Below the pieces are notes generated by a model. That model was not told where the DNA came from, did no database searches, and worked only from the letters and a program-made list of their open reading frames with translations. From assembly GCA_963693285.1 (NCBI GenBank), contig OY848918.1:6391876-6455875 (forward strand): a DNA stretch of 64,000 nucleotides, written 5' to 3'. This document shows, piece by piece, positions 1-12,459 of this stretch. The stretch is from Xestospongia muta (taxonomy: Eukaryota; Porifera; Demospongiae; Haplosclerida; Petrosiidae). The position numbers and the translations under genes were made by a program. Numbering within the stretch: position 1 is the first letter of the stretch; every line of letters begins with the position of its first letter.

Positions 1-2659
1 TTCAAGAAGAGAGCAAAAAGCCATCAGCTTCAACTCAAATGGTATCTGGTATTGAAGGAGTTGGAAAATTGTTTGATGTTAAGCCTTTTCCATCAATGAA
101 AGATATAACTATTACAGAGCCTACTACACCATATGCAGGTACTACTTTAGAAACAAATGCAAACAATGTCACACTGTATATGTTTTATATTATTTAGGTT
201 ATTCTCTTGACTCCAACTCCCTAAAAGATGTGATATGCAATTCTTCAAATAAAGCCAAAATACGTCCAATCCTATTATCATTTGGTGGCATTCCAGACAG
301 TGGCAAAACAAGAGCAGTTTCTCATCTTTTAAACAACTACGTTGACCAAAGTCCTTTTGAACCAATGACAAAGATAAATGAGAGATTAGAAGCAGAAGGA
401 ATCACTTATTATGAGCTAGTAGCAGCTGGATTCCACCCTTTGAGAAATCTAACTATCACTGAAGTTACAAAGGAGTCCAGTTGTGCTTTTGGTATATTGT
501 CTGCTTTCAAAGAAGAACTTTTGACAAATGGCGTAGTACCACTCTTCAAGTTTTATCCTGGAGGACCTCTCCGTATTTTTGGAGATCCAGATTTAGATGA
601 TCATCTCTATCGTACCTTTAGTTATCTATCCCAGCATGACCACACCCCTAAAGGTTCTGAGGTTACCCCTAAGGAGCAGAAATATGCTACACGTTTAAAG
701 AAGCTGCTTCCAGAAGGCATTGCACTTATCAACATATGAGATATTGCTATTAATAAAACCGTTCGTCATTTTTTGACATCATTACGTGGTCTTCTTTACA
801 ACAGCCATACTTGGCTCTTTCTGGACATTGAGCAAGATCTACAAAAACTCAACAAACCACCAGAAATCCCTGAAGAACCTGATCGAAATGCTGTTAATAG
901 AGATTGGTCTGTTCTGATGAAGTGGCGTCCACGCCTTCATTATTTGCTTCGTTTGAGTAGAATGGGAGTAAGCATCAAAGATCCCAGGAAGAGTGTGTGT
1001 ACTATATTTGCTAAGCACAAAGGAGTTTGCAACAAAGAGTTAGAGCAAAAGGTTGTAGAGCTTGAGGCTAAAGTACAACAAGCTGCCAAGCAAATTGGTG
1101 TGTCTGCTCTAATAGAATCAAAAGTTGTATCAATCAATTTCAATGATTCTAATGATTCTCATATTCATGATGATCGTTCACATCATCTTTATCAGAAGTT
1201 CCAACAAGTCATTTATGAAACACCATACAAAGATGTTCCTCTTTCTTGGGTGTTTCTTCGCAGTTTGTTTTACAGGTCACAAAAGAAATTTATATTGAAA
1301 TCAGAGCTAAAAGAAAAGGCTTACAAATGTGGTATGGATGATAACTCACTTGCAAAGTTTTGTGAGTTCTACACTTCCTTTGGAAGTATATTTGATCTTA
1401 GTCTTGTTAATCCAGACTATCCCTATGTCATAGTGAAACCAATGGGTTTTCTAAAGTCTTTGGATAAATTTTTATGCCCTGATGATAGCACCTGTAAAGA
1501 TTACCCAACATTAGTCAATGGCATTATTCCACAGAAAGCTTGCGAAGAAGCTTTTGGAGAGAGTTGGTCAGCATATATGGAAGCTTTAGTATCTGTCAAT
1601 TTGGCCACAAAAGTGGCTGGTTTCCAAATAGAAGAACCCAATTTTGATAATGATATATATTACTATATCCCTTTAAGTCGTAACGAAAGTCATGTAACAG
1701 AAGCTGATCCTACAGCAGTTCATCTCATTACTAGTATCAATACACCTCATGTCTTCAAACAAGCCACATTTGCTAAGTACCTCCTAGAATCATTGCCAGA
1801 ACCAAAGCTCATACCATGTAGTAACATTAACCAGACAATTATCAAAGAGTACTCTACCAGTACTACCATCACTCTTGTCTCTCACAGTCCTGCTACCAAA
1901 ATAGCCATCGATCCAGCCAACCCTGAAGTATGTTCTCTTATTGTTAAAGCATATAATAAGATTGCTGATACATGTAAAATTGGAACTACAAAGTACAGAT
2001 TTGTCATGATATGTGCCAAAAATGGAGTTCCTGATGCAAAAGATATCCCATCTTGTCAGTACCATGTACTACCAAATGACACACTCTGTGATAAGTGTGA
2101 AGGAGCTGGAAGAATCGATGAGCAATTACAAGCTTGGAATCAAGCATTGAAACAGGTTAGTGACTACATTTGCTAGAGTAAATTAATAAAGCTTAATTTC
2201 AGTGTCCAGTTTCTCCAAATTATGTACCAAGTAGTAAGTTTGTACCTTTATTTTGTTCTAGCACAATATCTATTCTTTTAAATAGAGGTAAAGCTGTCTG
2301 AGCTTGGACATATTGCTGAACAGATTGGTGCATCATGTGAACCAGCTATTGTTGCTAAAGTACTTGGGTTACAAGATTCGAGCCAATTTAAGGAAAAAGA
2401 AGAGGAAGTAATGCTTGAAATGTTACTTGCTTGGAGAAAAGAAAACCAGTCACACGTTGACCCCAGACAGGAGCTAGCAAGGAAACTACTAGAGTTAGAT
2501 ACAAAGTATAATGGAGTACCAGAACAGAAACCTGACTTTAAAACACTTGCACAAGAACTAGATATTCATGGTATGTTGTATGTAGTATGTATTAGTTATT
2601 AATAAATTTACATTTTGTCTTTCTTACCTGTAGCACAACCAACAAATTCAGTGAACTGA
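1..2659 (+). pseudogene. Unit A: pseudo-Roc-COR-Death gene, 5' partial, one nonsense codon
   Basis: Exons by GT/AG and phase: <1-138, 198-2155, 2203-2233, 2286-2570 and 2634-2659 (stop TGA 2657-2659). The large exon carries a P-loop GGIPDSGKT (about 283-309), the conserved block IWD/LFLDI, a COR-like VPLSWVFLRSLFYR block (about 1235), and a C-x10-C-x2-C knuckle near 2055-2100. The 2286-2570 exon is Death-domain-like and the tail reads APTNSVN. One lesion is visible: TGA at 737-739, where every other copy has the TGG of NIWD. The frame on both sides is otherwise intact, so this is a young null copy or allele, or a sequence error. The first exon starts beyond the left edge. The family function is inferred from the canonical Roc-COR relative in unit D. 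Homology across copies is strong. Confidence 0.85.
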
Positions 2660-3100
2660 ACCAGTAGTCACTGTAACTCAGAACTTCATTATCATTAGAA
2701 TATTTAATAAATTGCTGAAACCATTTAATTCTATAAACAACCTGATTTGATAGTGCATATATAGTTCCACCCTGACCCATATGTCTAAGGATATATGTGT
2801 GAAGACCACCACCCTTTAGCGATTATATGAGGAGGATGTGTACATATGGGAGGTGTTATGTTATCATAAGAACATTGACTGGAGGGAGGGTTGTGTACCT
2901 GTTCTACTCTATTACACAGAGGTTATTTTAGTCTCTAAACTATCAGTAAGTAACAGTTTTATGAAGTGTTATTCTATCATAGGAACCACTGACTATAGGA
3001 CTGTGCACATGTTTGTTCTTCTCTACATTATCAGTAAGTAACAGCTTGTATTGATAAGATTATATTAGTAAATCTCTGCTTTACATCCAAACAATCTCCT
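2660..3100. repeat. Array intergenic/promoter segment, copy 1 of 4
   Basis: AT-rich DNA after unit A that recurs downstream of G (about 35976-36320) and twice between H and I (about 39660-40010 and 40135-40524). Shared landmarks are a CAACCTGATT...GATAGTGCATA block, GTGTGAAGACCACC, GAGGAGGATGT and a CTATCAGTAA block. In G/H and H/I the segment sits directly before exon 1 of H or I, so it probably carries the promoter of that subfamily. Confidence 0.6.
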
Positions 3101-4440
3101 ATCAAGTAGAAGAGACAGATTCAACACATTTTTTGTTAGTATCTGGTGTCAACCAGGTTGGAGAAAGTTTTGTTTTTTTATGTACCAAAGCAAAAGGTTG
3201 TAGAGTTGAGGGTAAGCTGCTAAACATATTTGAGTGCATGATCACTGAAATCTAATAGAACCAAAAATTGTATTAATGATCCTAATATTCCTTGTATTCA
3301 TGACACCCATTCACAATATCAGAAGCCAGAAGTTCCAACAAATCATTTACAAACCCCATACAATGATGTTCCTCTCTCTTGGGTACTTGCTCGTATTTTG
3401 ATTTATAGGTTACAGAAGAAATTCATTCAAGTACCTCTAGTTATGATCATTGGCAGAACCAAAGCTTATACTATGTAGTAAGAACAAATGATTATCAAAG
3501 AGTGTTGTAGTACTGGCAGTGGCAGAGGAACCTATGGGGCACCAGGGCCATGTACCCCTACCAAAAATTACAAGATGGTCATTGTGCCTCCCCCCCAAAT
3601 TTTTATACTAAAGTATGCAATATGTAGAGAACAATGAAAAACACTCACTATAATTATAATATAATTGTGGCAATTGGGTATTTGCCACATTCATTGTATA
3701 TAAACATGCAAGCAGTAATCAAATTTATTGTCACGTGGGTTATCACTTGGCCAGTTAAATAAAGTAAAGTCAGTGAACATTCAATAAAATAATTTCTTTC
3801 ACATAATTATATTGTACAAAATTATACCAAAATTGATGTGTATTTAAAGGGATTGAAAGCAAAATATCCTCAGCTTCTGGGGGGCTGTGCCCCAGACCCC
3901 CTCCTTTGGTGTCCCCCCACAAATTCAATTATGTTCCCCCACCCCTGAGTACTAGTACTGTTCTTGTTTCTCAGTCCTGATAATTAAATGTTTGTCAATT
4001 AATCAATGATCTGTTAGAAACCTGTAATCTATCTTTGAATAAGATTAGTAAATTTCCTATTTGAGTTGTCTATTTTATTGATTTCTCCTTTATTTTCATG
4101 TAGCACCCAAGTATGCCTGATAGAAGAAAATATTGTGTTTTTATTTAATATATCATAAAGCTAGCCTATAGTGCTGACCAAATTGTATCATATGATCCAA
4201 CTATTGCTACTAAAACACTCAGGTTCCAGGATTTGACTCCATTTCAAGAAATAGGAGAGGTTTATTAATGAAATGCTACTTATCTAGAGAAGAGGAAACC
4301 AGTCACACATCGAACCCAGACAAGAGCTAGCAAGGAAACTACTAGAGTTAGATTCAAAATATATTGGAGTACCAGAACAGAAACCTGACTATGAAACTCT
4401 TGGAAGAGAGCTAGATATTCACAGTATATTATAATTGTGT
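3100..4440 (+). pseudogene. Unit A': decayed array copy split by a small transposon
   Basis: Pieces of the array gene in order: an exon-1-like stretch (about 3105-3190, resembling H/I exon 1: GAAGAGAC..., TTAGTATCTGGTGTCAA), fragments of the large exon (about 3190-3500, including the CCATACAATGATGTTCCTCTC block), then micro-exon and Death-exon remnants (about 4100-4430, including ACAAGAGCTAGCAAGG). There are many stops and deletions and no usable frame. The middle is interrupted by the element at 3517-3947. This is a relic. Confidence 0.75.
3517..3947. mobile_element. Non-autonomous hAT-like element (431 bp)
   Basis: The left end CAGTGGCAGAGGAAC and the reverse complement of the right end, CAGGGGTGGGGGAAC, match at 11 of 15 positions. 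Flanks are AGTACTGG (3509-3516) and AGTACTAG (3948-3955), a 7/8 match expected for a slightly eroded 8-bp target duplication. CAG-start termini with 8-bp duplications are the hAT signature. No coding region inside. Removing it rejoins the host pseudogene around GTGTTGTAGTACTG. Confidence 0.6.
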
Positions 4441-4802
4441 ATTAATAAGTATGCACAACATTTCTTCTCATTAGTAGCAAAACTCAGTGAGCAAACAGTC
4501 TCAGTAATTCACATCCTTCTGTATTGTTAAAATTAAAAATTTTTTTAATATTGAATTTTGTATACAAGCTAAGGTGATTGTTCCTCCCCTTTCTGTTCTG
4601 AGGTCCACCCATTTGTTGTTACATGGCAGGATGTTTAGATAATTATAAGTGGTAATATTTCTATAGTATATAGACAGTGTATACCACCCATAAAATCAGT
4701 GTTGTTTGTACAATACAATAGTTACATACACGATTGCAGCAAGGTAAGTCTTATTGATATGATTTTACAATTATTAACAATTCATTCTCCATTTATATAG
4801 TC

Positions 4803-7800
4803 ATGTCTGCTAACAACTATGATGAAAGTTTGTCTTCTCAAAATTTCTATGCAACTCCTATTCAAGTTCAAGAGTCTCCTTTTGGATACAACCTCGAATT
4901 TTCTCATCAAGAAAGATGTGTGATGGCTTCAAGTATGTTTCCGGTACCCGGTCTTGATGAAGTGAGTGGATTGCTTGGAATTAAGCCAGTACCTGGAATG
5001 AGGCAAGAATCAATACCAGCTTCTACTGATCCAAGTTTTTCATATGAAGGTAATCAGCTGTATGTAAGGCACTTATGCATTTGACCAAACCTATGCTAGA
5101 TATATTAAAAGTTTAACATGTATTGTGAAAAAAGCTAGATTACAAGAATAGGATTTTTACTAGACAATAAATTTTAAAGTGATTTCTTTGTTTATACATT
5201 GATTGTTAGTATATGTGCAATATTGCTATAAATCTACCCTGTGTACATTGTGGACCTGTTAGAAAGGAACATAAAAGAGTACATATAGAGTGACATACCA
5301 ACAACACTATCACACACAGACATATTATATTATTATATTATATCAATACATTTAAATAATATGCATATTCTTACTTCAATATCAGGTTATCCTATTGATT
5401 CCAAATACCTCAAACATATAATTCTCGACCAGTCAAATAAGGCAAAGATACGTCCAATCTTGTTGTCTTTTGGTGGCATTCCAGAAAGTGGCAAAACTAA
5501 AGCAGTTTCTCATCTTTTGAAACATTATGTTGATTCGAGCCCTTTTAAACCCATGACAAAGATAAATGAGAGGTTAGGAGCAGAAGGAATCACATATTAT
5601 GAACTGGTAGCTGCTGGATTCCATCCGTTGAGAGAGCTTACCATCACTGAGGTTACAAAAGAGTCCAGCTGTGCTTTTGGTATACTGTCAGCTTTTAGAA
5701 AAGAACTTTTAACAAAAGGTCAAGTACCACTCTTCACCTTTACCTCTGAAGGACCATTGTTCAACTTTGAAGATCCTGATCTAGAAGGTCATCTTCAGTA
5801 CATATTTAAGTACATTTGTCAATATGAGCACACTCCTAAAGGTACAGAGGTCACCAGCAAAGAACGGCGTTATGCTAAACGTCTAAACAAGTTGCTTCCA
5901 GAAGGCATTGCACTTATCAATATTTGGGACATTGCTATCAATAAAATGGTCCACAACTTCATAACTTCTTTACAAGGTCTTCTGTACAATAGTCATGCAT
6001 GGCTCTTTCTGGATATGGATCGAGAATTACAAAACCTTGACAAACCTCCAGACATTGCTCAAGATAAAGATCAATCAGTTCTCATGAAAATACACCCTCG
6101 TCTTCAGTATTTGCTTCGTTCTAGTAGAATGTGTGAAAGTAAATACGGTACCAGAAAGGATGTCTGTACGATATTTGCTAAACATGACGGTACTTCCAAT
6201 AATGAATAAAAGCAAAAAGTTACAAATCTTGAAGCTAAAGTGAAACAAACTGCTAAACACATTATTGGTGTATCTACTTTCATAGAACAAAAAATTGAGA
6301 GCATGAGTTCGAATAATTCTGCTATTTCTGATGAATCTTCTAACCGACTTTATCAGAAGTTTCAACAGGTCGTCTATGAAACACCATATGAAGATGTTCC
6401 TCTCTCTTGGGTCTTTCTTCGTAGTTTGTTCTATAGGCCACAAAAGATATTCATATTGAAGTCTGAGCTTAAAAAGAAAGCTATTGAATGTGGTATGGAT
6501 GATGAGTCACTTAAAAAGTTTTGTGAGTTTTATACTTCCTTTGGAAGTATATTTGATCTTAGTCTCATTAATCCAGAATATTCCTATGTCATAGTAAAAC
6601 CAATGGGTTTTTTGAGAACATTTGACATGTTATTATATCCTGAGGATAGTATTTGTCAAAAGTATCCTTCAATAATGAATGGTATCTTTCCAGAAAAAGC
6701 TTGCAAGGAAGTTTTTGGAGAAAGTTGTCCGGTCTTTATGGAAGCCTTAGTATCTGTCAATCTGGGCACAAGAGTGTCTAGTTCACACTTAGATATATCT
6801 GATCTTGATCCCACTGATATATACTACTTTATCCCTTTAAGTCGCAAAGGTAATCTTATAATGGAAGCTGATCCCACAGCAGTTCATCTTATCATTAATA
6901 TAAATGGTCCTCACATCTTTCAGCAGACAACCTTTACCAACTCCCTCTTGAGATCATTGCAAAAGCCAAAGCTTGTACAATGTAATAATCCTAATCAAAC
7001 CATCATCACAGAAACTGCTACTGATATTACTGTCACACTTGTTTCTCATAGCCCGGCTACTAAAATATCCATTAGCCAAGCCAATCCTGATGTTTGTTCT
7101 CTTGTCCTCAAAGCTTATGTCAAAATTGCAGAAAGATGTAAAATTGGAACTGTAAAATATAAATTTGTTATGATTTGTGCCAAAAGTGGAGTTCCTGATG
7201 TACGACATATCCCATCTTGTCAGTACCACATACTACCAGATGACGAGCTCTGTGATGAGTGTAAAAAAGCTGGGTGTGTTAATGATCAGTTAAAATCCTG
7301 GAACAAAGCATTGAGAGAGGTTGGTGACATTGTTTATAACTTAATTTTTATCCACTTTTACTTTAATTTTAGCATTTTAATTCACAACGGGTACCAGTCG
7401 AGGGTAAGTATTAAATTTCTAGTTTCTAGTTATAGAAAATGAACACGTATCTCTTTCTTTAATAGAATTAAAACCTTCAGAGCTCAGTTACATTGCTGAG
7501 CAGATTGCATCATGTGATCCAACCGTTATTGCCAAAACACTTGGGCTAGCCATAGATATGCCTCAATTTGAAGGTTTTAAAGGGGGAAAACTTATTAATG
7601 AAATGTTGTTAGCTTGGGATAAAGATTTTACAAAGCATTCACAAGCAGAGCCCAAACGAGAGTTAGCAAGAAAACTACTCAAGCGTGGTAATGAGTTACC
7701 TCAACAGAAGATTGATTTTGAGAAACTGGCAAGAGAACTGGATATTTATGGTATTCAATTAACATAAAATTATTATCCCTTGAACCAATTTCTTTTTTCT

Positions 7801-7820
7801 GTATAGAACCATTGTTATAA
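4803..7820 (+). pseudogene. Unit B: pseudo-Roc-COR-Death gene with one nonsense codon
   Basis: Exons 4803-5049, 5386-7319, 7373-7403, 7466-7750 and 7807-7820. Lengths sum to 2,511 nt, divisible by three. Exon 1 carries the family motif LLGIKP and ends SYEG across the splice. The large exon has P-loop GGIPESGKT, then the pseudo-Roc and COR-like VPLSW block, and ends in the Cys knuckle. The fourth exon is Death-like (ELKPSELSYIAEQIASC...LARELDIYG). TAA at 6207-6209 replaces a Leu or Lys codon just before the coiled linker; both sides are in the same frame and open. Tail reads EPLL. Closest relatives in the window are E and C. Likely a recently silenced copy, or a null allele. Confidence 0.85.
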
Positions 7821-9568
7821 AGAAGCTGAGTAGTGGTACACAATATTGAACATCATTAGGAACTATAATTATTGTATAATTTAATAATCTAATATTAATA
7901 ATCCTTGGCATAATCATTATTATAGTGTGATTTGTTACATAATAGTTTATAAATATATAATAACTTATATTAATAAATAATTAATTATTTAGCTTTCTAT
8001 ATTGATTAAATCAATGTTGAAGCTACAGAACTCTCCCAGCTAGAACCAACTATACCCACAATGACATCATCACTTCCTACAACATAACTTGACCACACTG
8101 TGATAATGATAATATTATTATAATTAATGTTTAATACAAATTTCTGACTTTTATAAACAATTGATTACAAAATTACATTATTAAGAGCGTTAATAGTAAT
8201 GAAATTAAATTAAAGTAACTGCCTCCAACATGTTATGATAACTAACTAAATTAAGACATAAACAGACTTGACCAATTAGATATAAGGTATGCTAAGTTTG
8301 TATATGAGGTTTTAATGCAATGCTATATGAATGGGATAGAATAAACCAGTCACAAACCCTTGCAAAAGAAATAGATATTCATAGTAGGTTGTGTTTAATC
8401 TTTAAAGACTTATCTTATGTGTCTCTTATCTATAGCATGACCTACAATACAATGAAACAGAACATTTCATAGAACTTCCATATGATACTTTTGTTATTTA
8501 CTACATTGTGTTTATAAAATTAATAATTAGTACTATTTCAGTATTAAATTTGTTTTGTAAATGTTACGAAATATCAATTTGGTAGTATCTCCTTTTCCCT
8601 TCAGTCAATCAGAGATAGATTGACAGTCATCATTGGGAGTTGTTGTATATATGTTCACATATTAGGTAATATGATGTCTACTAAACAAAGTTAATCAACA
8701 TTAATTGTAATGTACTGAGAGAATCAAAGGACTTGATTGAAGGAGATTAGTATGATATGTCAACAGGTAAAATATACTCTTTCATTATTTACATCACATG
8801 TGTGTAACAAAACCACAATATGAATAACGCTATATCATGATAAGCAATGTTTATAATATCAATATGGAATTTCTATCTTTTGAAACACCAAATTATAAAG
8901 AGAGACTTAGTACGTTTGCAAAGTTGAATAAGGTATCATTTATAATTACTGTATATACTATGAGGTAATTACAACAGTGTTAGTCTCATACTAGACAGAT
9001 TGTCTTGTGTAAATGCGTACCTTCTGGGAATGAGGATACAGCAATCAGCATCATCTAACTCAACTAATAAAGGTTAATTCTGAAAGTTTATATATACTAG
9101 ATAATATAAATGATTTAGTGGGGTGAGCCTGAGGCCCTGAGCAAACGAAATATTTAAATGAGTATGTTAAAGCTGTTGTGTTGTATATTTAACATAATTA
9201 GTGAATTCATGAACTAAAAGTAATTTAACAAATCAATGTGGTGAATGAAGATATGTGGACGATTAGAATCCATGTTGTTCCCTACAAAAACTCTGGGATC
9301 TTCATCTATTTGTCATGTGACCTTTAGTATATGATTGGATGGAGTCACGTCACATTGATAACACTAGGATGCAAATACGCCAGACTTTCTTTAGCTCGGA
9401 GGGAGTGGTAGGCTGGGGATAAGACTAATCCCCCTGGGGATGGACAGATTTAACTATAATATCAATAAATGCTCAGGCTCGCCCCACGATAAAACCAAAT
9501 TTTCTGTATACTTTCCAACTTTGGCTACTAACAGCCATTATTTCAGTAGTGAAGTCATCAGTACACAA
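7821..9568. repeat. Intergenic DNA built from array segments, with an orphan Death-exon scrap
   Basis: No gene. About 8000-8140 recurs near 22450-22580 and 28430-28560 (ACAGAACTCTC..., GACATCATCA..., GTGATAATGATAATATTA). About 8320-8400 is a shrunken Death-exon piece (GAATGGGATAGAATAAACC, then CTTGCAAAAGAAATAGATATTC). From about 8540 on it parallels 29040-30060, upstream of F, including TCGCCCCACGATAAAAC near 9480. That shared stretch probably holds the C/F promoter, followed by a 5'-UTR intron (about 9569-9614, GTATGT...CAG). Confidence 0.55.
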
Positions 9569-9624
9569 GGTATGTAGAATGAAATTAACTCCCATGTCTT
9601 AAGAGCTCTCATACAGGATTAATC

Positions 9625-11353
9625 ATGTCTTCCGATGATGTTTCTATGACTCCTGGTAGCATACATAAACCACCTATTAAAGTAGAGAGTAAGGATTTAA
9701 GCTCCAGTAAAATTGTGTCTGGCCTTGCAATTGAAAAAGTTGGAGGTTTATTTGGTGTCTTATACCCTTTCAGTCAATGAAAGAGTGTTCAATACCAACA
9801 GTTTCTCCCACTCCATACGAAGGTACCTCTAATAGTTTACTTATTTTAATAATAGGTAATATATTGTTTTGTTTACAGGTTATCCTATTGATCCCAAATA
9901 TTTCAAAGAGTTGATATTCAATCAATCAAATACAACCAAAATACGTCCAGTCCTGCTGTGTTTCAAAGGCCATCCAGACAGTGATAAAACAAGAGCAGTC
10001 TCTCATCTTTTGGACAACTACATTGATTCAAGTCCCTTTCAACCCATGACAAAGAAAAGTGAGAGGTTACAAGCAGTAGGAATCGCCTATTTTGAGATCG
10101 TTGCTGCTGGATTCTATCCTTTGGAAAAACTCACCATCACCGAAGTTACTAAAGAGTCCAGTTGTGCATTTGGTATTCTATCAGCTTTTAGAAAAGAGCT
10201 TTTGCAAAATCATAAAGTACCTCTCTTTAACTATGATTCAAAAGGGCCATTTTCCAGTTTTGAAGACCACGAATTAGAAGGTGATATTCAGTACATATTC
10301 AGCTATATTTGTCAATATGAACACACTCCTAAATGTACAACGGTCACCCCTAAAGAACAAGAGTATGCTGCACAGCTGAAGGAGTTGCTTCCAGAAGGTA
10401 TTGCCCTTATTAACATTTGGGATATTGCCATCAACAAAACTGTACATTACTTCTTAACTTCACTATGTGGTCTTCTTTATAACAGTTATATGTGGCTTTT
10501 CATGAATATGGATCAAGATTTGGAAAACCTCGACAAACCTCCAGAAATCCTTAATGAAACTACTAGAGTTGCAGTTACTACAAACCATAGTGATTATGGA
10601 GAACACTCATTTCTCATGAAATGGCATCCTCATCTTCATTACTTGCTTAGGTCAAGTAGAATGAGCAAAAGTATACACAGTCGCAGAGAAGGTGTGTGTA
10701 CTATATTTGCCAAGCACAGTGGTACTTAAAATAAAAATCTAAAGTTAAAAGTCTCAGAACTTGAAATCAAAGTAAAGCAAACTGCTAAACATATTGGTCT
10801 GTCTTCTCTTATAGAAATAAAAATTGAAATCATTGATTTTGAGTGTAGTGATCTTGATGATAACTCTCTTCATCTTTATCAAAAATTCCAACAGGTTATC
10901 TGCAAAACACATTATAAAGATGTTCCTCTCTCCTGGATCTTTCTTCGCAGTCTATTTTACAGATCACAAAAAAAATTTATAGCTAAATCAGAACTTTGAA
11001 AGAAGGCTGAAGAATGTGGTATGAATGATGAGTCACTTACAAAGTTATGTGAGTTTTATACTTCCTTTGGAAGTATATTTGATCTTAGTCTTGTTAATGC
11101 AGACTATTCTTATGTTATAGTAAACCAATGGGTTTTTTGAGAACACTGGACGTGTTATTATAACCTGAGGATAGCATTTGTCAAAAGTATCCATCAATAG
11201 TGAATGGCATTGTATCAGAAATAGCTTGCAAGGAAGTTTTTGGAGAAAGCTGGCTGGTCTTTATGGAAGCCTTAGTATCTGTCAATTTGGGCACAAGAGT
11301 GTCTAGTTCACATTTAGATATATCTGATCTTGATCCTAATGATATATACTACT
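9625..11353 (+). pseudogene. Unit C: decayed, truncated pseudo-Roc-COR copy
   Basis: Very similar to unit E. Exon 1 (9625-9822) has a 2-nt gain that shifts frame at GTCTTATACCC. The large exon starts at 9879. The P-loop Gly is mutated (GHPDSDKT instead of GHPDSGKT). TAA at 10727-10729 replaces a Tyr codon, a second stop (TGA, about 10996) replaces Arg, and one base is lost at GTAAACCAATGG near 11124. Homology with E stops at 11353 inside the second COR half, where an unrelated interspersed repeat begins. There is no Death exon. Clearly a dead copy. Confidence 0.9.
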
Positions 11354-11490
11354 GCTGGTAACCATCTCAGAGGTCATAATGCATTGCAGACACTGGCCCA
11401 CAACATAACCTATCCAAGATTGTTTTGGTTCCTTTTATATGTACTTACGATTTTGTCTTCAGGCTATTGTGGGGCGCGATGTGTATCACT
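11354..11490 (-). repeat. Interspersed repeat, inverted relative of 26130-26275
   Basis: This stretch is an approximate reverse complement of about 26130-26275. Shared landmarks are GGTAACCATCTCAGA, AATGCATTGCAGAC and TTTTGGTTCCTTTTATATGT. It starts exactly where unit C homology stops, so its insertion or a repeat-mediated deletion probably truncated C. Family not recognised. Confidence 0.55.
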
Positions 11491-12422
11491 ATGAACTCAT
11501 TAACAATTACTATGAATATAATTATCAGCGTCGGTGAACAAAAGCCTGTAAACTAGAACAACACTACTAAGTATTTATATATATATATATATTTTATTTT
11601 TAAGAGCAAATAAATAAATTAATTAATAAATAAATAAAAAATAAATGAAAGGCACTAAAGTGCCGAACCTCGCTGTAGTTTCTAAGTTATTTATAAATTC
11701 TATGCCAGCTTAGGCCCAGCTATGATGTTGTTATTGCAAGAAAATTTATTAACATTCCAGAAGGTGTGGTTATAAAATGGCAAGCTTTGTCATTCTGTAT
11801 ATGCTCATTAATTGTTGCTTGATTTCTAGCTTTGCCATGTTTGTGAAGCAGTAACTGAATAAGTGATAGTATCATTCAATTCCCAAGCAAGATTAAGTGC
11901 TACTTTCGTGATGAAAAGTTTCTCTGAGTCTTTACATGACCCTTTAAAATCTATCAATATTTCATATACAAATTTTATTGTAACTTGAAGATGAAACCTT
12001 CTTTGGAAACGTCCCGTGGTACAAATATAAATCGATATATTATCTATTAGTAGCAGTCTTTTCAGTGCTTGGAGACGTTTCCTGAATGCGTTACTTCGCT
12101 CCAAGTCCACAAAACATTTCTCAGAACTTTTCTAACGATTACTTCGACCAACGGCCTTCTGTCTTGCTGATCCGTATTCCTCTGAGATTGTTTACAACAT
12201 ACTAAAAAATCTCTACGTTAAGTTTTTTACTTTTCGAGAAACGGCACTTGACCTCTGCAGCCTGAAAATTCTTTTGCGAGTTTTAAGCTTCTGTTTTCCT
12301 TGACGATGTTCTTGACACTACTGTTGTAAAGTCCACATGCTTTTCTATTCGTTGCTAAACGTTGGTAGCTGCTAATGCTTCGGTTGCCAAGTTATAGCAG
12401 TTCAAAAAAAACAGGCAGTGCA

Positions 12423-12459
<37 letters not shown>

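Noticed and set aside
1790..2065. A ~91-residue - strand frame recurring opposite the second COR half of most copies (also 6954, 16127, 24642, 35088)
   Set aside because: It is the antisense shadow of the conserved coding exon; its recurrence follows from exon conservation.
11826..12110. 94-residue - strand frame
   Set aside because: No family resemblance, no splice context, and it lies inside a probable repeat.
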